Positions 11,580 to 23,877 of a DNA stretch of 64,000 bases are shown in pieces. The stretch is from Myxocyprinus asiaticus (taxonomy: Eukaryota > Chordata > Actinopteri > Cypriniformes > Catostomidae): the NCBI RefSeq assembly GCF_019703515.2, contig NC_059388.1, positions 5,421,979 through 5,485,978 of the forward strand, in the 5' to 3' direction. Positions within the stretch are counted from its first letter, which is position 1; each line of letters starts with the position of its first letter. The notes under the pieces are model-generated. The model had not been told where the DNA came from and searched no databases. It worked only from the letters and a program-made list of their open reading frames with translations. The position numbers were made by a program, and so were the translations under genes.

Positions 11580-13005
11580 ATATGACTATTGTTTTATATA
11601 AGCCTATGATCTGTTTTTAAATAAGATCATTTTAAATCAGCCAAAAATCTGCACCGATATGTTTAGTTTTAATTAATTGCAGCTGTTTTACAATGCAAAT
11701 GCATATTAAAAAGTCTCTCTCCTTCTCATTTCATTGGTTAATTTAAAGAAAAACAGAGTTAACCTTTAACCCATTAACTGAATGTCCAGTTTTTAAACAA
11801 AGGGTACTGTTTTGGCTTCAAATGGCAATTATTTTTTACATGTGCTGTGATCCAAACCCATTTGCCAAATGCCCATTGAGTGACTGTTGAGAGCTGTGCT
11901 ACACACATCATAGATATCGACACACTTGAACCGGATGAGGGTCATGACAGTGTTCTTGGTCAGTATCCCAATTATTACTCATTGCAGAGGTGTTTTTGTG
12001 AAGTTGATAGCTGCTATTATGAGAGCTGTCCAATACTGTCAACAGGACACATGGAATTCCAAAGTCAAATGGAAGACTTGGAAAGATGTTGGGCTGGAAG
12101 TGGTGGCAAAACCAGACCTGTGCCATCAGATTTCTCACTCAAACATGGGTGACAAAACCTGTGATATGCTGCTTAGAAATGTTTCACTATTTTTGTGGTA
12201 ACACTTGACTCATTACTTATGGGTTACCAGAATTATTAAAAAAAAGACCTTCAGCAATATCTAATTTGTAATGAACAGAAGAGATATCCCAAAGAATAAA
12301 CAGGTTGGGCACATACATCCCTATATTTCTGTAAGGTAAGCTAACTATGATCATGGCTGTAACCACCATAGACATTGAGGGGGACATGGGACTACTGATA
12401 TGGGTTTTTCCATGGTTAATTATTACATTATTACATTTGGTCCCCATCAGTCCTGAATATGTGGATACATCCTTGACTATGATACTGTAGTAGCCTTGAC
12501 ACTGTAGCCTTGATTTAGAGAGCTGTTACATTCATAAATTAATTCCTGCAAAGAACGCACGTGAGGTGCATATTTCTCTGAAGGTGCATTTCATGATCTT
12601 GTTCACAATAAAAACATAATCATTCAATCATTTTAGACACGTTAACATTTTGATTAGTAATTAATTAGAAGTTATTTTAAATTAGCCATAGTTAGATAAT
12701 AATTCTCAATGAGGCAAATTATTGATTGCCTAACAGTAAACTACCTCAGTCATCAGTTCACTAATACTTACTGATTGGTTTATCATGTTTCCATATTAGT
12801 TAATAGTAGTAACTAAAGTGTTATTATAGTATTACTCATTTGTCTCGCATTCATTCCTGCATAAAGTGTTACCAAATTGTGAAGTCTCTCACATGCTTTT
12901 AGATGTAATAATTACTTAACAAAGGTTTTTCTTCCCGCCACATTTGAAAGATCCCAGATGTATGAGGTGCGCATGCTCTGTCATGGAAAATTTTAACTCA
13001 GTAGC
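11580..13005. other. unassigned non-coding DNA
   Basis: Two overlapping open frames at about 11880-12200 on the plus strand were inspected. They have no recognisable domain and no splice context, so I do not call a gene. The rest is AT-rich with nothing identified. Confidence 0.35.
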
Positions 13006-14423
13006 TGTTGGGCCTCATGTATTCAGATAGAAGACAAAGGCAGGCCTAACACAGTCGTAAAAACCTAACTCAAGCCCCCACATTCCAAGTTGTAAATTAT
13101 ACTGATAAAAATCGCACCAAAATCAAACAAAGGGAGTCCAAAACAGACTACAAATCCCATGAAGCCTTGCTCACTAAAGGATCGAACTCTCAACTCCTAT
13201 TGGATGAGGCACACAACAGAACGTCCCTCAAACATGACATCATCAGGAGTTGAAATACCTCTGAAATGCTTCCGGGATTTGCTTCCAGCAACTTTGTTTG
13301 CAGTGTGTAGACGCAGCTCATCGCTGCTCTCATGTGCAACCTAATGGCACAAGGAAGTAACGTCCAACTTGAAACTGTGGCCATACAATCTCCATCTCGC
13401 TGGACGAGTTGAGATTACTCTGTGTTCAACCGAACACTCTAACGGATCCAAAGGAGACCGCTGAGCAATCCGCATTTTCATCCGTTTGCCTGCAGAAGTG
13501 AAGAGATTAAAGATTTCTCTTCCATCTTCAATCAAGTCGACATTTCTGAGTTCTCCACCAGCCCGCCGAGAATCAACAGCCATACCGCCCGCCGACAGAG
13601 CGAGGAAACGGCCTCCCGTCATCACCCGAGCCTCAAGGAACCAGGTCGGAGGAAAACACATTCTACCTGTGTCCTCATGCAATTCAAGTAAGAGGTTTAC
13701 GTCTGGGCAGAGATAGAATATTATAGTGTGTTATTCTTGTGTTTCAAGGTTTTTGCTTGTACAGTTTACGGACCGCCATGTCCACTCATTATTAATACTC
13801 AGGGTATTAATTATCACAAATTTGTTTTGCTGTATTGTGGTCCAACCACATTGGACTGTTGTGCAATTTCGCCATCAGGTAGACAGGTAAACTGAGTACA
13901 TCCATTAAAGAGTCAAAGAACGCGGGACTGTTTACGAGCCATCCACCGCGTCTCTGAGCGATGAACTAACAGCTGCTTTCTCTCCCACAATCGCGAAATC
14001 GGCTTTAGGGCCATCACTTCTCTCTCTCTCGTACTATTAGTCCCTGATTCCAGGGTGGTGCCCCGTCAATGTTAATCCTTATTAATATTCTGTTGATTTT
14101 TGATAATTGATAATTATCTTTGATGATTGTTGAATTTGAATTATCAATAAGCTAGTGTTAATTTTAATTAATGTTTCATCAATGTTAACAATTAACGATT
14201 ATCTTTGATTTTAATAATTAATAATTATCTTTGATAATTATTAATTATTGCTAATAACCAAACCCACTCCTAAACGTAGCACACTACATTTACTGGAGCC
14301 CCATATGAGGTTTTAATGAGTTAGATTCAATTAATTAATTTAAATATTAATTAATAACTAAATAAATAATTATTAATTATTTCTGATAGTAACACTGATC
14401 TAAACAACCAGTAAAGCCCTACA
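13006..14423 (+). mobile_element. solo LTR, copy A (1.42 kb)
   Basis: It begins TGTTGGGCCTCATGTATTC and ends CCCTACA, so it has TG...CA termini. It is collinear over its length with the element at 48763-50173. Flanks are TAGC (13002-13005) and TAGT (14424-14427), a probable 4-bp target duplication with one mismatch. No internal retroviral or retrotransposon genes adjoin it. Compared with copy B it has an extra ~280 bp around 13320-13600 and lacks ~250 bp present in B near 49555-49810. Family not identified. Confidence 0.82.
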
Positions 14424-14745
14424 TAGTTGCTATAGGCCCGTGGTGGACTGACAGTTCTAGACAGATTGTCTCAACATTTATTTTCACATGTTTTTAATTT
14501 GTGGTGTTTGCTAGGGCAAGCACTTATGCTATTTTTGATTCATGGTGAGTGATTTAAACAAACCTTAACCCTAGGTCTCAAACTTCAGTATTCACAACAG
14601 AAATCGAGTTATCACGATTTGAGTTATCAGTAGCACAAACGGTGTAGGACGGGTTACAGGCTCAAAAATGGGTTTGTTCAAATCACAAAGTACAGGATGA
14701 GCAATAGTAATTGTGATGCTTGCATTAGCAAACACCACTAATAAT

Positions 14746-14767
14746 TATATATATATATATATATATA
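14746..14767. repeat. (AT)n microsatellite
   Basis: Simple AT dinucleotide run at the 3' edge of the LINE, possibly its insertion target. Confidence 0.9.
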
Positions 14768-17700
14768 ATCAAATCAAATCAAATCAATTCACTTTTATTG
14801 TCACACAACCATATACACAAGTGCAATAGTGTGTGAAATTCTTGGGTGCAGTTCTGAGCAACATAGTAGTCGTGACAGTGATGGGACATATACCAATTTA
14901 CAATAAACATCAGATTTACAACACAATTTAAAATCTAATATACACATAATTACACATAACACAATATACAAATAATAACATACAATGTACAGTATCAATA
15001 CACACAATATAGAATACACAATATACAATAAAAAAGTATATATAGTATATATAAAATATACAGTAGGTTGTATTGTACTGTATTGACATTCAGGCTGTCG
15101 GTTGATAGTAAGTTGCCAGTGTGTTGTTAAGCAAGAATATATATAATAATAATAATATAATTTATGACAACCCAGTGTGAGACATAGGAGTAAGAGTAAT
15201 AAAGTGCAGTGCTGATGTATTTTGATTGTGGGAGATCAAGAGTTCAAAAGTCTGATTGATTGGGGGAAGAAGCTATCATGAAGTCGGCTGGTGCGGGTCC
15301 TGATGCTGCGATACCGCCTACCTGATGGTAGCAGTGAGAACAGCCCATGGGCTGGGTGGCTGGAGTCTCTGATGATCCTACGAGCTTTTTTCACACACCG
15401 CCTGGTATATATGTCCTGGAGGGAGGGAAGCTCACCTCCGATGATGTGTCTGGCAGTTCGCACCACCCTTTGCAGTGCTTTGCGGTTGTGGGCTTCCTAT
15501 TGCCGTACCAAGCGGAGATGCAGCCAGTCATGATGCTCTCTACAGTGCAGGTATAGAACCGTGTGAGGATGTGGCAGTTCATTCCAAACTTCCTCAGCCG
15601 TCTCAGGAAGAAGAGGCGCTGATGAGCCTTCTTCACAACGGCTTCAGTGTGGATGGACCATATGAGTTCCTCAATGATGTGGACACCCAGGAACTTGAAG
15701 CTGCTGACTCTCTCCACCGGTGCTCCATTGATGGTGATGGGACTGTGTTCTCCTGAAGTCCACCACAAGCTCCTTTGTCTTACTGACATTAAGGGAGAGG
15801 TTGTGCTCCTGACACCAGTGTGTCAGAGTGTGCACCTCCTCTCTGTAGGCTGTTTCATCACTTTCAGTGATCAGTCCTACCACCGTCGTATCATCAGCAA
15901 ACTTAATGATGGCATTGGAGCTGTGTGTTGCCACACAGTCATGTGTGTACAGGGAATACAGGAGTGGGCTGAGAACACAGCCCTGCGGGGCTCCAGTGTT
16001 GAGGGTCAGTGATGAGGAGATGTTGCTGCCCATTCTAACCACCTGGCGTCTGCTTGACAGGAAGTCCAGGATCCAGCTGCACAGCGAGCTGTTTAAGCCC
16101 AGAGCCCGGAGTTTCTCATCAAGCTTGGAGGGCACTATGGTGTTGAATGATGAGCTGTAGTCTACAAACAACATTCTCACATAAGTGTTCTTTTTTTCCA
16201 GGTGAGAGAGAGCAGTGTGTATTGTAGATGCAATGGCATCATCAGTGGAGCGGTTGCTGCGGTAAGCAATCTGCAATGGGTTCAGTGATGGAGGCAGCAC
16301 AGAGCAGATGGAATCTCTGATTAGTCTCTCAAAGCATTTGCTGATGATGGGGGTCAGAGCAACAGGACGCCAGTCATTTAAGCAAGTGATTTTGGATTGC
16401 TTTGGAACAGGCACAATGGTGGACGTTTTAAAGCATGTGGGGACTACAGACAAAGAGAGGGAAAGGTTGAAAATGTCCTTAAAAACACCAGCCAGTTGGT
16501 TCGCGCACGCTCTGATGATGCGGCCTGGAATGCCGTCTGGGCCCGTGGCTTTGAGGATATTCACCCATCGGAAGGATCGGGTTACATCAGCTACAGAGAC
16601 GGAGAGTGAACTAACCTCTGTAGCTTCGGCTGTGAGAGCTCTCTCCGTGAGGGCGGTGTTATTTCCCTTAAAACGAGCATAAAAAGTATTTAGCTCATCC
16701 GGGAGAGAGGCAGCGGTGTTCCTTTGAAGTCCGTGATGATATTAATTCCCTGCCACATGCTTCTAGAGTTGGTTTGTGTTGAACTGTCCTTCAATCTTGT
16801 TCCTGTATTGGCGTTTTGCTGTTCTGTTTTTCGGAGGGCATAACTGGCTTGTTTATGCTCCTCCGCGTTTTCGGAGTTAAAAGCGGAGGTCTGCACATCA
16901 AATGCCGTGCGAACATCGCTATTAATCCAAGGTTTCTGGTTCAGGTAGATCCAAATTGTTCTGGTTGGAACGACGTCCTCTACGCACTTTCTGATGAAAC
17001 GCATTATGCTATCAGCGTAAAGCTCGATGTCATCATCAGAGGCGGACTGGGAGATTTGTCTTGTAGCGTAGAGTCTGATTGGTCCGACCAGCACTGGATC
17101 ATTCTGAGGGTGGGTGCTTCCTGTTTCAGTTTCTGCCTGTAAGCGGGCAGAAGCAGAATGGAAGAGTGGTCCATTATGCCAAATGGTGGGCGGGGGAGGG
17201 ATTTGTAGCCGTCCCGGAAGGGAGAGTAGCAATGGTCCAAAACCCGGTCCCCTCGTGTGTTAAAACTAATGTGTTGGTGGTATTTTGGTGCGACTGATTT
17301 GAAACTGGCTTTATTAAAGTCCCCGGTCACAATGAACGCAGCCTCAGGGTGTGCAGTTTCCTGCTTGCTTATAATCCCATACAGTTCCTTGAGTGCCCAG
17401 TCTGTGTTGGCTTGTGGCGGGATGTACACAGCAGTGATAATGACTGCTCTGTATTCCCTCGGTAGCCAGAATGGTCGACACAGAAGCATGAGAAATTCCA
17501 GATCAGGAGAGCAGAAAGACTTGATAGAATGTATGTTCCTCTGATCACACCAAGATTTGTTGATCATAAAACATACACCACCACCTCTGCTTTTTCCTGA
17601 GAGGTCTTTCGCTCTGTCCGCTTGGTGCACGGAGAACCCCGCGGGTTCGATGGCTGAATTTGGAATCTCAGCAGACATCCAAGTTTCTGTAAGGCAGATA

Positions 17701-18120
17701 ATGCAACAGTCCCTCGTCTCTCATTAGAAAGAGATCCGCGCTCTCAGCACACAGAATTTGTTGTCCAGAGAATGAACATTTGCCAGTAGAATACTGGGTA
17801 GCGGGGGTTGATTTGCGCGACGCCTTACTCTGATGAGAATGCCGGCTCTGTTTCCCCTTTTCCTTTTGCGTTTCCGTGGCCGGGCAGCCCAGACAAAGGG
17901 CTCCGCTGGTGTGTTTGTAAACAGCAGGTCGGCATTGAGGAATTTGAAGTCCAGTTTATGGTGTGTAATTGCAGAACCAATGTCCAAAAGTGTTTGTCTG
18001 TCATAGACAATAAGGCAGACAACATCCAAGACAAAAAACATAAGAATTGTAAACAAAACAAACAAAACACTACAATGTTGTGTCGGAGCTCGCAACGCAG
18101 CAGCCATACTCGGCGCCATC
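14768..18120 (-). mobile_element. near full-length L2/CR1-like LINE on the minus strand
   Basis: Read on the minus strand this holds, in order, an N-terminal segment, an apurinic endonuclease-like domain, a reverse transcriptase and a C-terminal region, followed by ~450 bases of 3' UTR. The 3' end is a repeated TTGATT-type tail preceded by CAATAAAAGTGAATTGATTTG. Both outer edges abut AT microsatellites. At ~3.35 kb it is close to the expected length for this group. The exact clade (L2, CR1 or Rex1) cannot be settled by eye. Confidence 0.85.
15236..18119 (-). pseudogene. LINE ORF2 (endonuclease-reverse transcriptase), frameshifted
   Basis: The protein reads from 18119 downward. Around 17004-17678 there is an endonuclease with IVTGDFNKASFKSV, a DHCYSPFRDGYKS block and a MDHSSILLLP block, matching the APE-type endonucleases of non-LTR elements. 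Around 15671-16564 there is a reverse transcriptase with KATGPDGIPGRI, the LFVDYSSSFNTI block, NTGAPQGCVLSPLLYSLYTH and the catalytic KFADDTTVVGL. The C-terminus (15236-15466) ends with the LPSGRRYRSIRTRTSRL and FFPQSIRLLNS blocks. At least four frame changes (near 17700, 17230, 16600 and 15750) make this copy inactive. Confidence 0.88.
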
Positions 18121-18138
18121 TTGAGTCAAGATGAGTCA

Positions 18139-18168
18139 TTATATATATATATATATATACACACACAA
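18139..18168. repeat. (AT)n(AC)n microsatellite
   Basis: AT run followed by a short AC run at the 5' edge of the minus-strand LINE. Confidence 0.9.
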
Positions 18169-18439
18169 CGAGTCTGTTGAATGCTTGATTCTGATTGGTT
18201 CACGGACGTTCTAAGGTGTGCAATTATTTTTCAAGAAAACACACGGCTATGAAGTAGTTCCAGGTCTTGACCACATAACGGTTCCATATCACTTTGCCAA
18301 ATTATTTCAGTTTTTTCAAAGAGCCCTACAGGCTACCACAACAAAATAACCAATTAAAACAAAGACATTGGTTAAGTACGTCGGATAAGAATGACAAACA
18401 ATGTCTATAATATCCTACATTTATTTCAATTTCGGTTAA

Positions 18440-18960
18440 AAAGAGCCCTCGCGCTCCCTCGTCTCCCCCGCACTTTCACACACTCACACACATACATACG
18501 TGCACACACACACACACATTGAGACTTGAGTCGTGACCAACAAATAGAGCCGCATCTCCATGACTTGATCAATACAACAGTTTCTATTATACAAAATAAC
18601 GTTTCAATGCATTTCGCCCTAATCAGCCTCATATAGCTATAGTGGAAAAAAGCACCGCGCTACCCCTCTCTCTCGCTCACACATGCACGCACACACACAC
18701 ACCCACACAAACTTGTTACTCCAATGCTGAAAAGCAGCACATCCTCCGTTGCTAGTTCTAAAGTGACAATTTCTAACTAGCAATGGAGACATGAGCTGTA
18801 TCAGAGCAAGATACACTTGATCAATACAACAGTTTCTATATTATCTGTAATATCTGGTGGAAACACTCTCACACTCCCCTCCCCCTCTCACACACACACT
18901 CCCACACACGTGGACACACATAAATTATACACATATTCACACACTTACTCGTGAGACAAA
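18440..18960. repeat. CA-rich sequence with scattered ACACAC tracts
   Basis: Several interrupted CACACA tracts (18476-18515, 18680-18710, 18890-18945) alternate with unique sequence. The phrase TTGATCAATACAACAGTTTC occurs twice (18566 and 18817), showing an internal duplication of the non-microsatellite parts. Confidence 0.7.
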
Positions 18961-19342
18961 AACAGAGCTGTCATGTCAGCGCACACATGCATCTCACTAG
19001 GGTTGAAAAAAGTTGTTAAGGTTTACAGCGGAAATATGGTGACACTCGCTGCTGCTGAGAAGCGCTTAAACTTACATATTGGCGATTTTGAAGTGATGTT
19101 ACTTCTGATGAGAGTTGCAACAACAAAAAAAAAGGTAATCCCAGAAGCTATCTCTCTAAGTTTCTGAGTTTCTTTTCAGAAATCTCTCAAACCCAAACAT
19201 GCACACATGCACAAACGCACTGCCTTATTACTCCAGTAAGTCCTCGAGTACAGCAGCGCAAGCCTTGCTATCCTCCATTGCTAGTTCCAAAGTGACATTT
19301 TGGAACTAGCAATAAAGGCTTGAGCTGTATCAGAGCAAGACG
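18724..19342. repeat. duplicated ~85-bp block (18724-18811 and 19252-19342)
   Basis: Both blocks contain CATTGCTAGTTC or CGTTGCTAGTTC, AAAGTGACA, a second ACTAGCAAT in reverse orientation, and GAGCTGTATCAGAGCAAGA. Within each block GCTAGTTCYAAA...TTYTAACTAGC forms an imperfect hairpin. The origin is probably a small palindromic DNA element present twice. The sequence between carries no recognised gene. Confidence 0.65.
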
Positions 19343-19477
19343 CTGAATCCGTGGAAAAATAATGGAGTTCCTCTAATAAGAGTGTCTTAGGGACTTAAAC
19401 CAGAAAATGTCTTGAGATAAAACCCTGAACGATGTCTTAAGGTGTGGTAACCATGGTATAAGCTGAATAATTGACTC

Positions 19478-19590
19478 CGGCCCATTGAATTGTTGAAAAA
19501 TAATGCACACCTGAGGTGTAACGGTCACTGCGCTGTGCATTTCCACCTCAAGTGTGCAATATTTTTCAACAATTCAACGGTCCTTTGTCA
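19478..19590. repeat. hairpin-forming MITE-like palindrome
   Basis: CATTGAATTGTTGAAAAATA...CACCTGAGGTG at the left pairs with CACCTCAAGTGTGCA...TTCAACAATTCAACGG at the right. The arms are ~36 bp with a ~35-bp loop. A diverged single arm (AAGGTGTGCAATTATTTTTC) occurs at about 18212. This is typical of a foldback or MITE element. No flanking target duplication could be confirmed. Confidence 0.7.
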
Positions 19591-19598
19591 ATTACTCC

Positions 19599-19599
<1 letters not shown>

Positions 19600-19639
<40 letters not shown>
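19600..19639. repeat. (AC)n microsatellite
   Basis: Uninterrupted AC dinucleotide run immediately right of the hairpin element. Confidence 0.92.
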
Positions 19640-19642
<3 letters not shown>

Positions 19643-19844
19643 CATAATGGAGAGGGTTTAATGTTTTTAAGTGATGCCTTTTGGTCTCATATTTGGAGGT
19701 TGTCATTCTGTCTGTATTTTAGGCAGCATACCTACTTCATTTTTAAATCTAAAGCCCTTTCCTGTTAGAATGGAGCACTTCTAAGGGGTTATGCCATGGC
19801 AACCAAACTGGCATAAGAATCGTTGCACACACAAGCATACACTG

Positions 19845-19879
<35 letters not shown>
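19845..19879. repeat. interrupted (AC)n microsatellite
   Basis: AC tract with one AAAC interruption. Confidence 0.85.
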
Positions 19880-20755
19880 ATACACACTCTCAATACCGGA
19901 AAACGGCAATTGACTCTTGTTTAGTGGCCTCTGGCATTCAGTGTGGTAAAGTGATAATCCTATTAAAACAACAGGTCAAAGTTTATTATCTGCAGATCAA
20001 TACCGACCACAGGATCACCAGGGGATAGAGGGCCCCTCCAGACACAGAATGGATACTTTTTGCCCTAGTTGGGACATTGGGTCAGTTTCTTTTAGTTCTG
20101 TTTTGAATGAACGCTTTGAGTGGTTGGCATAGTCCAACAGTTAAAATCTATACTAGAGTCATTTGTGGACTGCGTTGGAGCTGGTGGTTTCTCATCTCAC
20201 CTAAAAGCTGATAAAAGATAGTATCGGATCAGGGGTAAGGTTCCTTTGCTTCTACTTGAAGTTGCAATCATAAGAATTTAATGAGTTTGGAGACCATACA
20301 GACAATTTCTTCTGTAGCCCATGGCTTAACAACAGTTAAGTTAAAGGATCTCTTGAAGCCTGAAACCAGTTACCGTGGCTTAATGATACTCTTTTTCTAT
20401 TTTCTGAAGTAAACAGTCATTACTCATCTTCTGAATGTAAAATTACTCTTTACTAAAAGAAAATATTCAGGCATTGGTATCATGGGTGGCTTTGTGATAC
20501 GTTGACATGTAGGTTGGGGAAACAGCTATTGAACAATTGATGAATTAGACACATTAGCAGGACACTGATAAGAATTAGCATTTTCAATGAGTCAATTTGA
20601 TTGTTTGGCATGTCTGTCAAGAAAGTTGATGACTCATGAACTATCATTTTTCTGTAGAAAACAGGTGGTTTATTAAGCAATATTTTAAGTATACATTCAG
20701 TATGTCACTTCAATTAATGATATAACATAAACATTGAGTGAAACATTATAAAATG
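19880..20755. other. unassigned non-coding DNA
   Basis: No gene or transposon signature found. Confidence 0.35.
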
Positions 20756-20756
20756 A

Positions 20757-20815
20757 GACTGTAAAAACGCTGAAGTATTTAGACACTTCAGCCACACTTA
20801 AAAATGTCTGAATGC
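20757..20815. repeat. Tc1-MITE terminus fragment
   Basis: The phrase GAAGTATTTAGACACTTCAG...CACACTTAAAAATGTCTGAATG resembles the ends of elements at 58308-58360 and 63225-63550, whose shared phrase is a TTGGACACTTAAG-like and CACTTAAAAATKTATGAATG core. Only one end is preserved here. Confidence 0.5.
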
Positions 20816-21545
20816 AATTGCATAATATAACAAAATATCAAACTAAGTGGCATTTATTGTTGAAAGCAGGGGTTAAATTTAGATATTTGAGGTGGTGGAA
20901 CCCTAAGAGCTGGGGATGGGATGGTTGGGGGTGTCAGCTGATCCATAAGTACACTGTCTGTATTACTTGAAGTGAACAGTGAAGTGAGGTGGAGCACATG
21001 TGTGCTTAAACAGTGCTGCTCTAGGCAAATATAGAGAAACAGGTTTAGACAAGTCACAGACTGGACTGTAAACAAGATTTTATTTTATTTTTCATTTTGG
21101 AGTCGGAGATACCTGAACGGCATGCCGAGGTGCCAGAACAACATTCCAGTCTGTTCCGCCCCAATTTAACCTCTGGTTGAAAGACAACACAAAACACAAG
21201 CAAGTTAGGATTTAAATAAAGAAAAAGTAGATATTCTGCTCAAAAATTAAGATAACAAGTACGTGCATAGTTAATGTGACTCCACCTATGGTTATTCTGC
21301 TAGGACATCAATTGAACTTGAGGGGAACTGAATTCATACATCCACTTAAATCACATTGACTCCAGTTGCTCAAATGTCAAACAAAAATTGTTAAGACAAG
21401 TGGAGTTTGTTCTGAGATTGGCAGTGCAATGCATAAAATCATGCAGATATGGGTCAGGACCTTCATTTAATGTTCAGAATGCACAAGATGTCACCTTGAG
21501 GTGAATAGGCGATTAGATAAACACATGATCATCTAATGGAGAGAA

Positions 21546-21731
21546 GTTCCACTTCTGTCAGCCAAGAACAGAAAGCTGAGGCTGCAGTGGGCACAGGCTC
21601 ACCAAAACTGGACTGTTAAAGACTGGAAAAATATAGCCTGGTCTGATGAATCTCAATTTCTGCTGAGGTACACAGATGGTAGGCCAACTGCAGCCTCAGA
21701 TTTTTGTTCTTGGCTGACGGAAGTGGAACCC
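21546..21731 (+). mobile_element. Tc1-type transposase fragment flanked by a 43-bp inverted repeat
   Basis: Positions 21575-21685 translate to AQAHQNWTVKDWKNIAWSDE followed by SQFLLRYTDGR, the block of Tc1 transposases around the first catalytic Asp. GTTCCACTTCTGTCAGCCAA at 21546 begins a 43-bp segment whose reverse complement lies at 21689-21731 (ending TTGGCTGACGGAAGTGGAAC), so part of the coding sequence has been copied in inverted orientation. No complete transposase or TIR remains. Sequence to about 22130 looks like further scrambled remains of the same type of element. Confidence 0.7.
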
Positions 21732-22240
21732 AAAGTGGCCTCCTGCTGTTGTAGCCATCCACCTCAAGGTTCGACGTGTTGTGCATTCTGAGATGCTATT
21801 CTGCTCAATACAATTGTACAGAGTGGTTATCTGAGTTACAGTAGCCTTTCTGTCAGCTCAAACCAGTCTGGCCTCTGTTGACCTCTCACATCAACAAGGT
21901 GTTTCTGTCTGCAGAACTGCCGCTCGTTGGACATTTTTTTGTTTGTTTTTGGCACCATTCTGAGTACTCTAGAGGCTGTTGTGCATGAAAATCCCATGAG
22001 ATTAGCAGTTCTATCAGGAAGACTTGCAGACTTGAGTGAAATTTAAATATATAAATATGCTGGTCCTGTGCGAGATGCTGAAGAAAAAGCGAGACGTGGT
22101 GCAAATGTCAAAGACATTCATCCAGCATGTGTTTACATAGGAAAACAATGGGAAAACAAACAGATGCACGCAAAAACACGTTTGGTGTGCACGGCCCCTA
22201 ACTCATCCATTAGTGCGTGTCTGTGAGTGAGAGCACATGA
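21732..22240. other. scrambled transposon-derived sequence
   Basis: Phrases such as GAACTGCCGCTCGTTGGAC and GTGCATGAAAATCCCATGAG are typical of dispersed fish DNA-transposon derivatives, but no ends or coding blocks can be defined. Confidence 0.4.
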
Positions 22241-22600
22241 GGTAAACAAGTTCGGTAAGCCTGTTTATTTTTTTGTTAATTACAAACCCGAACCCGAAGT
22301 CCTACTTGATAAACTGACCTGAAGCCGGCTCGAAACCCGTTGGGTTCTTGGGTCCCGTTGGGCCCGGGTTGGGTTGCAGACCTCTAGTTTGGATTACTTT
22401 TATGCTGCCTTTAAGTGCTTTTTGGAGCTTGTTCTGGCTACCATTTACTTGCATTGTATGGACCTACAGAGCTGAGTTGTTCTTCTAAAAATCTTTGTTT
22501 GTGTTCTGCAGAAGAAAGAAAGTCATACACATCTGGGATGGCAAAACAATGAGTAAATGAAGAGAGAATTCAAATTTTTGGGTGATCTATCCCTTTAAGG
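22241..22600. repeat. dispersed repeat pair: ACCCGG-rich and GAGCTGAG/TTCTTC phrase
   Basis: 22280-22385 contains alternating ACCCG/CGGGT phrases. 22390-22600 carries the order TGCTGCCTTTAAGTGC, ATTTACTTGCATTGTATGG, GAGCTGAGTTGTTCTTC and TTTTTGGGTGATC. The second block is repeated, diverged, at 59580-59785 and in reverse complement at 59150-59300. It is a non-coding dispersed element. Confidence 0.6.
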
Positions 22601-22604
22601 CTTT

Positions 22605-22612
22605 TATATATT

Positions 22613-22657
<45 letters not shown>
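22605..22657. repeat. AT run followed by poly(T) tract
   Basis: A TATATA run passes into about 31 uninterrupted T residues. On the minus strand this could be the poly(A) tail of a retroposed sequence. Confidence 0.85.
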
Positions 22658-22775
22658 CAGTTTATTTTTTTTTCAATTCAATATGCTGTATCCTCCTGCT
22701 CATATAAATTTAAGGAGAGACTGGTCTAATGTCATAGGCACACAGATAGTTTAGAGCTTTTTTATTAAGAATAAC

Positions 22776-22777
<2 letters not shown>

Positions 22778-22821
<44 letters not shown>
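22778..22821. repeat. (GT)n microsatellite
   Basis: Perfect GT dinucleotide run of about 22 units. Confidence 0.92.
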
Positions 22822-22826
<5 letters not shown>

Positions 22827-23039
22827 CACTTTCCTGACTGTATGTGTGTTTCATACTTGAAAATAATTCCTTTTCATCAGAAGGGTTGGAGGTATCATCT
22901 GGTGACTGAGACGTGATCTCTTCTTGCAGATGGTCTCTGAAGTAGCTATAACCTGAAATTGAATGATCTTTAATTGCTGCTAACCTTTTTTGAAAACATA
23001 CAATGCATTTTCCACATTTAAACTGTAAAATGACAGCAC

Positions 23040-23877
23040 TGTACTAAACTATACAACAGTATTCCACTATCATCTCCACTGTTTTGAACATGTTCAGCTC
23101 AAGATTGTTGTGACCGCACCAGACAGCCAGCTGTTCAACCTCCCATCTGTATGCAGACTTGTAACCATCGCAGATGAGGCCAATGACCGTGGTGTCATCT
23201 GCAAACTTCTGGAGCTTGAAAGTGGGGTCCCTTGCACTGCATTCATTCGTGTACAGGGAGAAGACAGTGGAGAGAGAACGCATCCCTGAGGAGCACCAGT
23301 GTTAATAGTGAAGGTCCTGGATGTGATTTTCCCCAGTCTCACTAGCTGCTGCCTGTCTGTCAGAAAGCTGTTGATCCACCGACAGATTGTGGTTGGCACG
23401 GAGAGCTGGGTCAGTTTGGTTGAGAGAAGATCAGGCATGATAGTATTAAAGGCTGAACTGAAGTCCACAAATAGGATCCTTGCATAAATCCCAGGTCTGT
23501 TGAAGTGTTGCAGGATATAATGCAGTCCCATGTTGACAGCATCATCCACAGACCTGTTTGCTCTGTAAGCAAACTGAAGGGGGTCTAGCAGGGGTCCAGT
23601 GATGTCCTTCAGGTATGCCAAATTCAGTCTCACAAATTACTTCATGACCACAGACATGAGAGCGACACATCTGTAGTCATTTAGTCCAGAGATTGTGTTT
23701 TTTTTTGGTGGAGAGTTTGAAGCAGCAGGGAACTTCACACTGCTCCAGTGATCTATTGAAGATCTGTGTGAAGTTGGGGGCCAGTTGGTAAGTGCAGACT
23801 TTCAGACAGGCAGGTGAGACACCATGTGGGCCTGAAGCTTTCCTAGACTTTTGTTTCCAGAAGACCCGGTACACATC
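23040..23877 (-). mobile_element. LINE reverse transcriptase part (downstream half), 3'-truncated
   Basis: On the minus strand, reading down from 23877, this gives KSRKASGPHGVSPACLKVC, then LDPLQFAYRANRSVDDAVN, LFVDFSSAFNTIMPDLLS, NTGAPQGCVLSP and the catalytic KFADDTTVIGL before homology stops near 23045. It is the continuation of the LINE at 28076-29590. The Gmr1-like element at 23878-28075 interrupts the open frame between endonuclease/linker and reverse transcriptase. The normal C-terminal third and 3' UTR are absent at the left edge. Several frame changes exist. Confidence 0.85.

Noticed and set aside
11880..12201. Overlapping plus-strand frames of about 90 codons as a possible small gene
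   Set aside because: No signature, no splice sites that extend them, and two different frames are open equally.
15291..16682. Plus-strand frames opposite the LINE
   Set aside because: Antisense shadows of the LINE reverse transcriptase.
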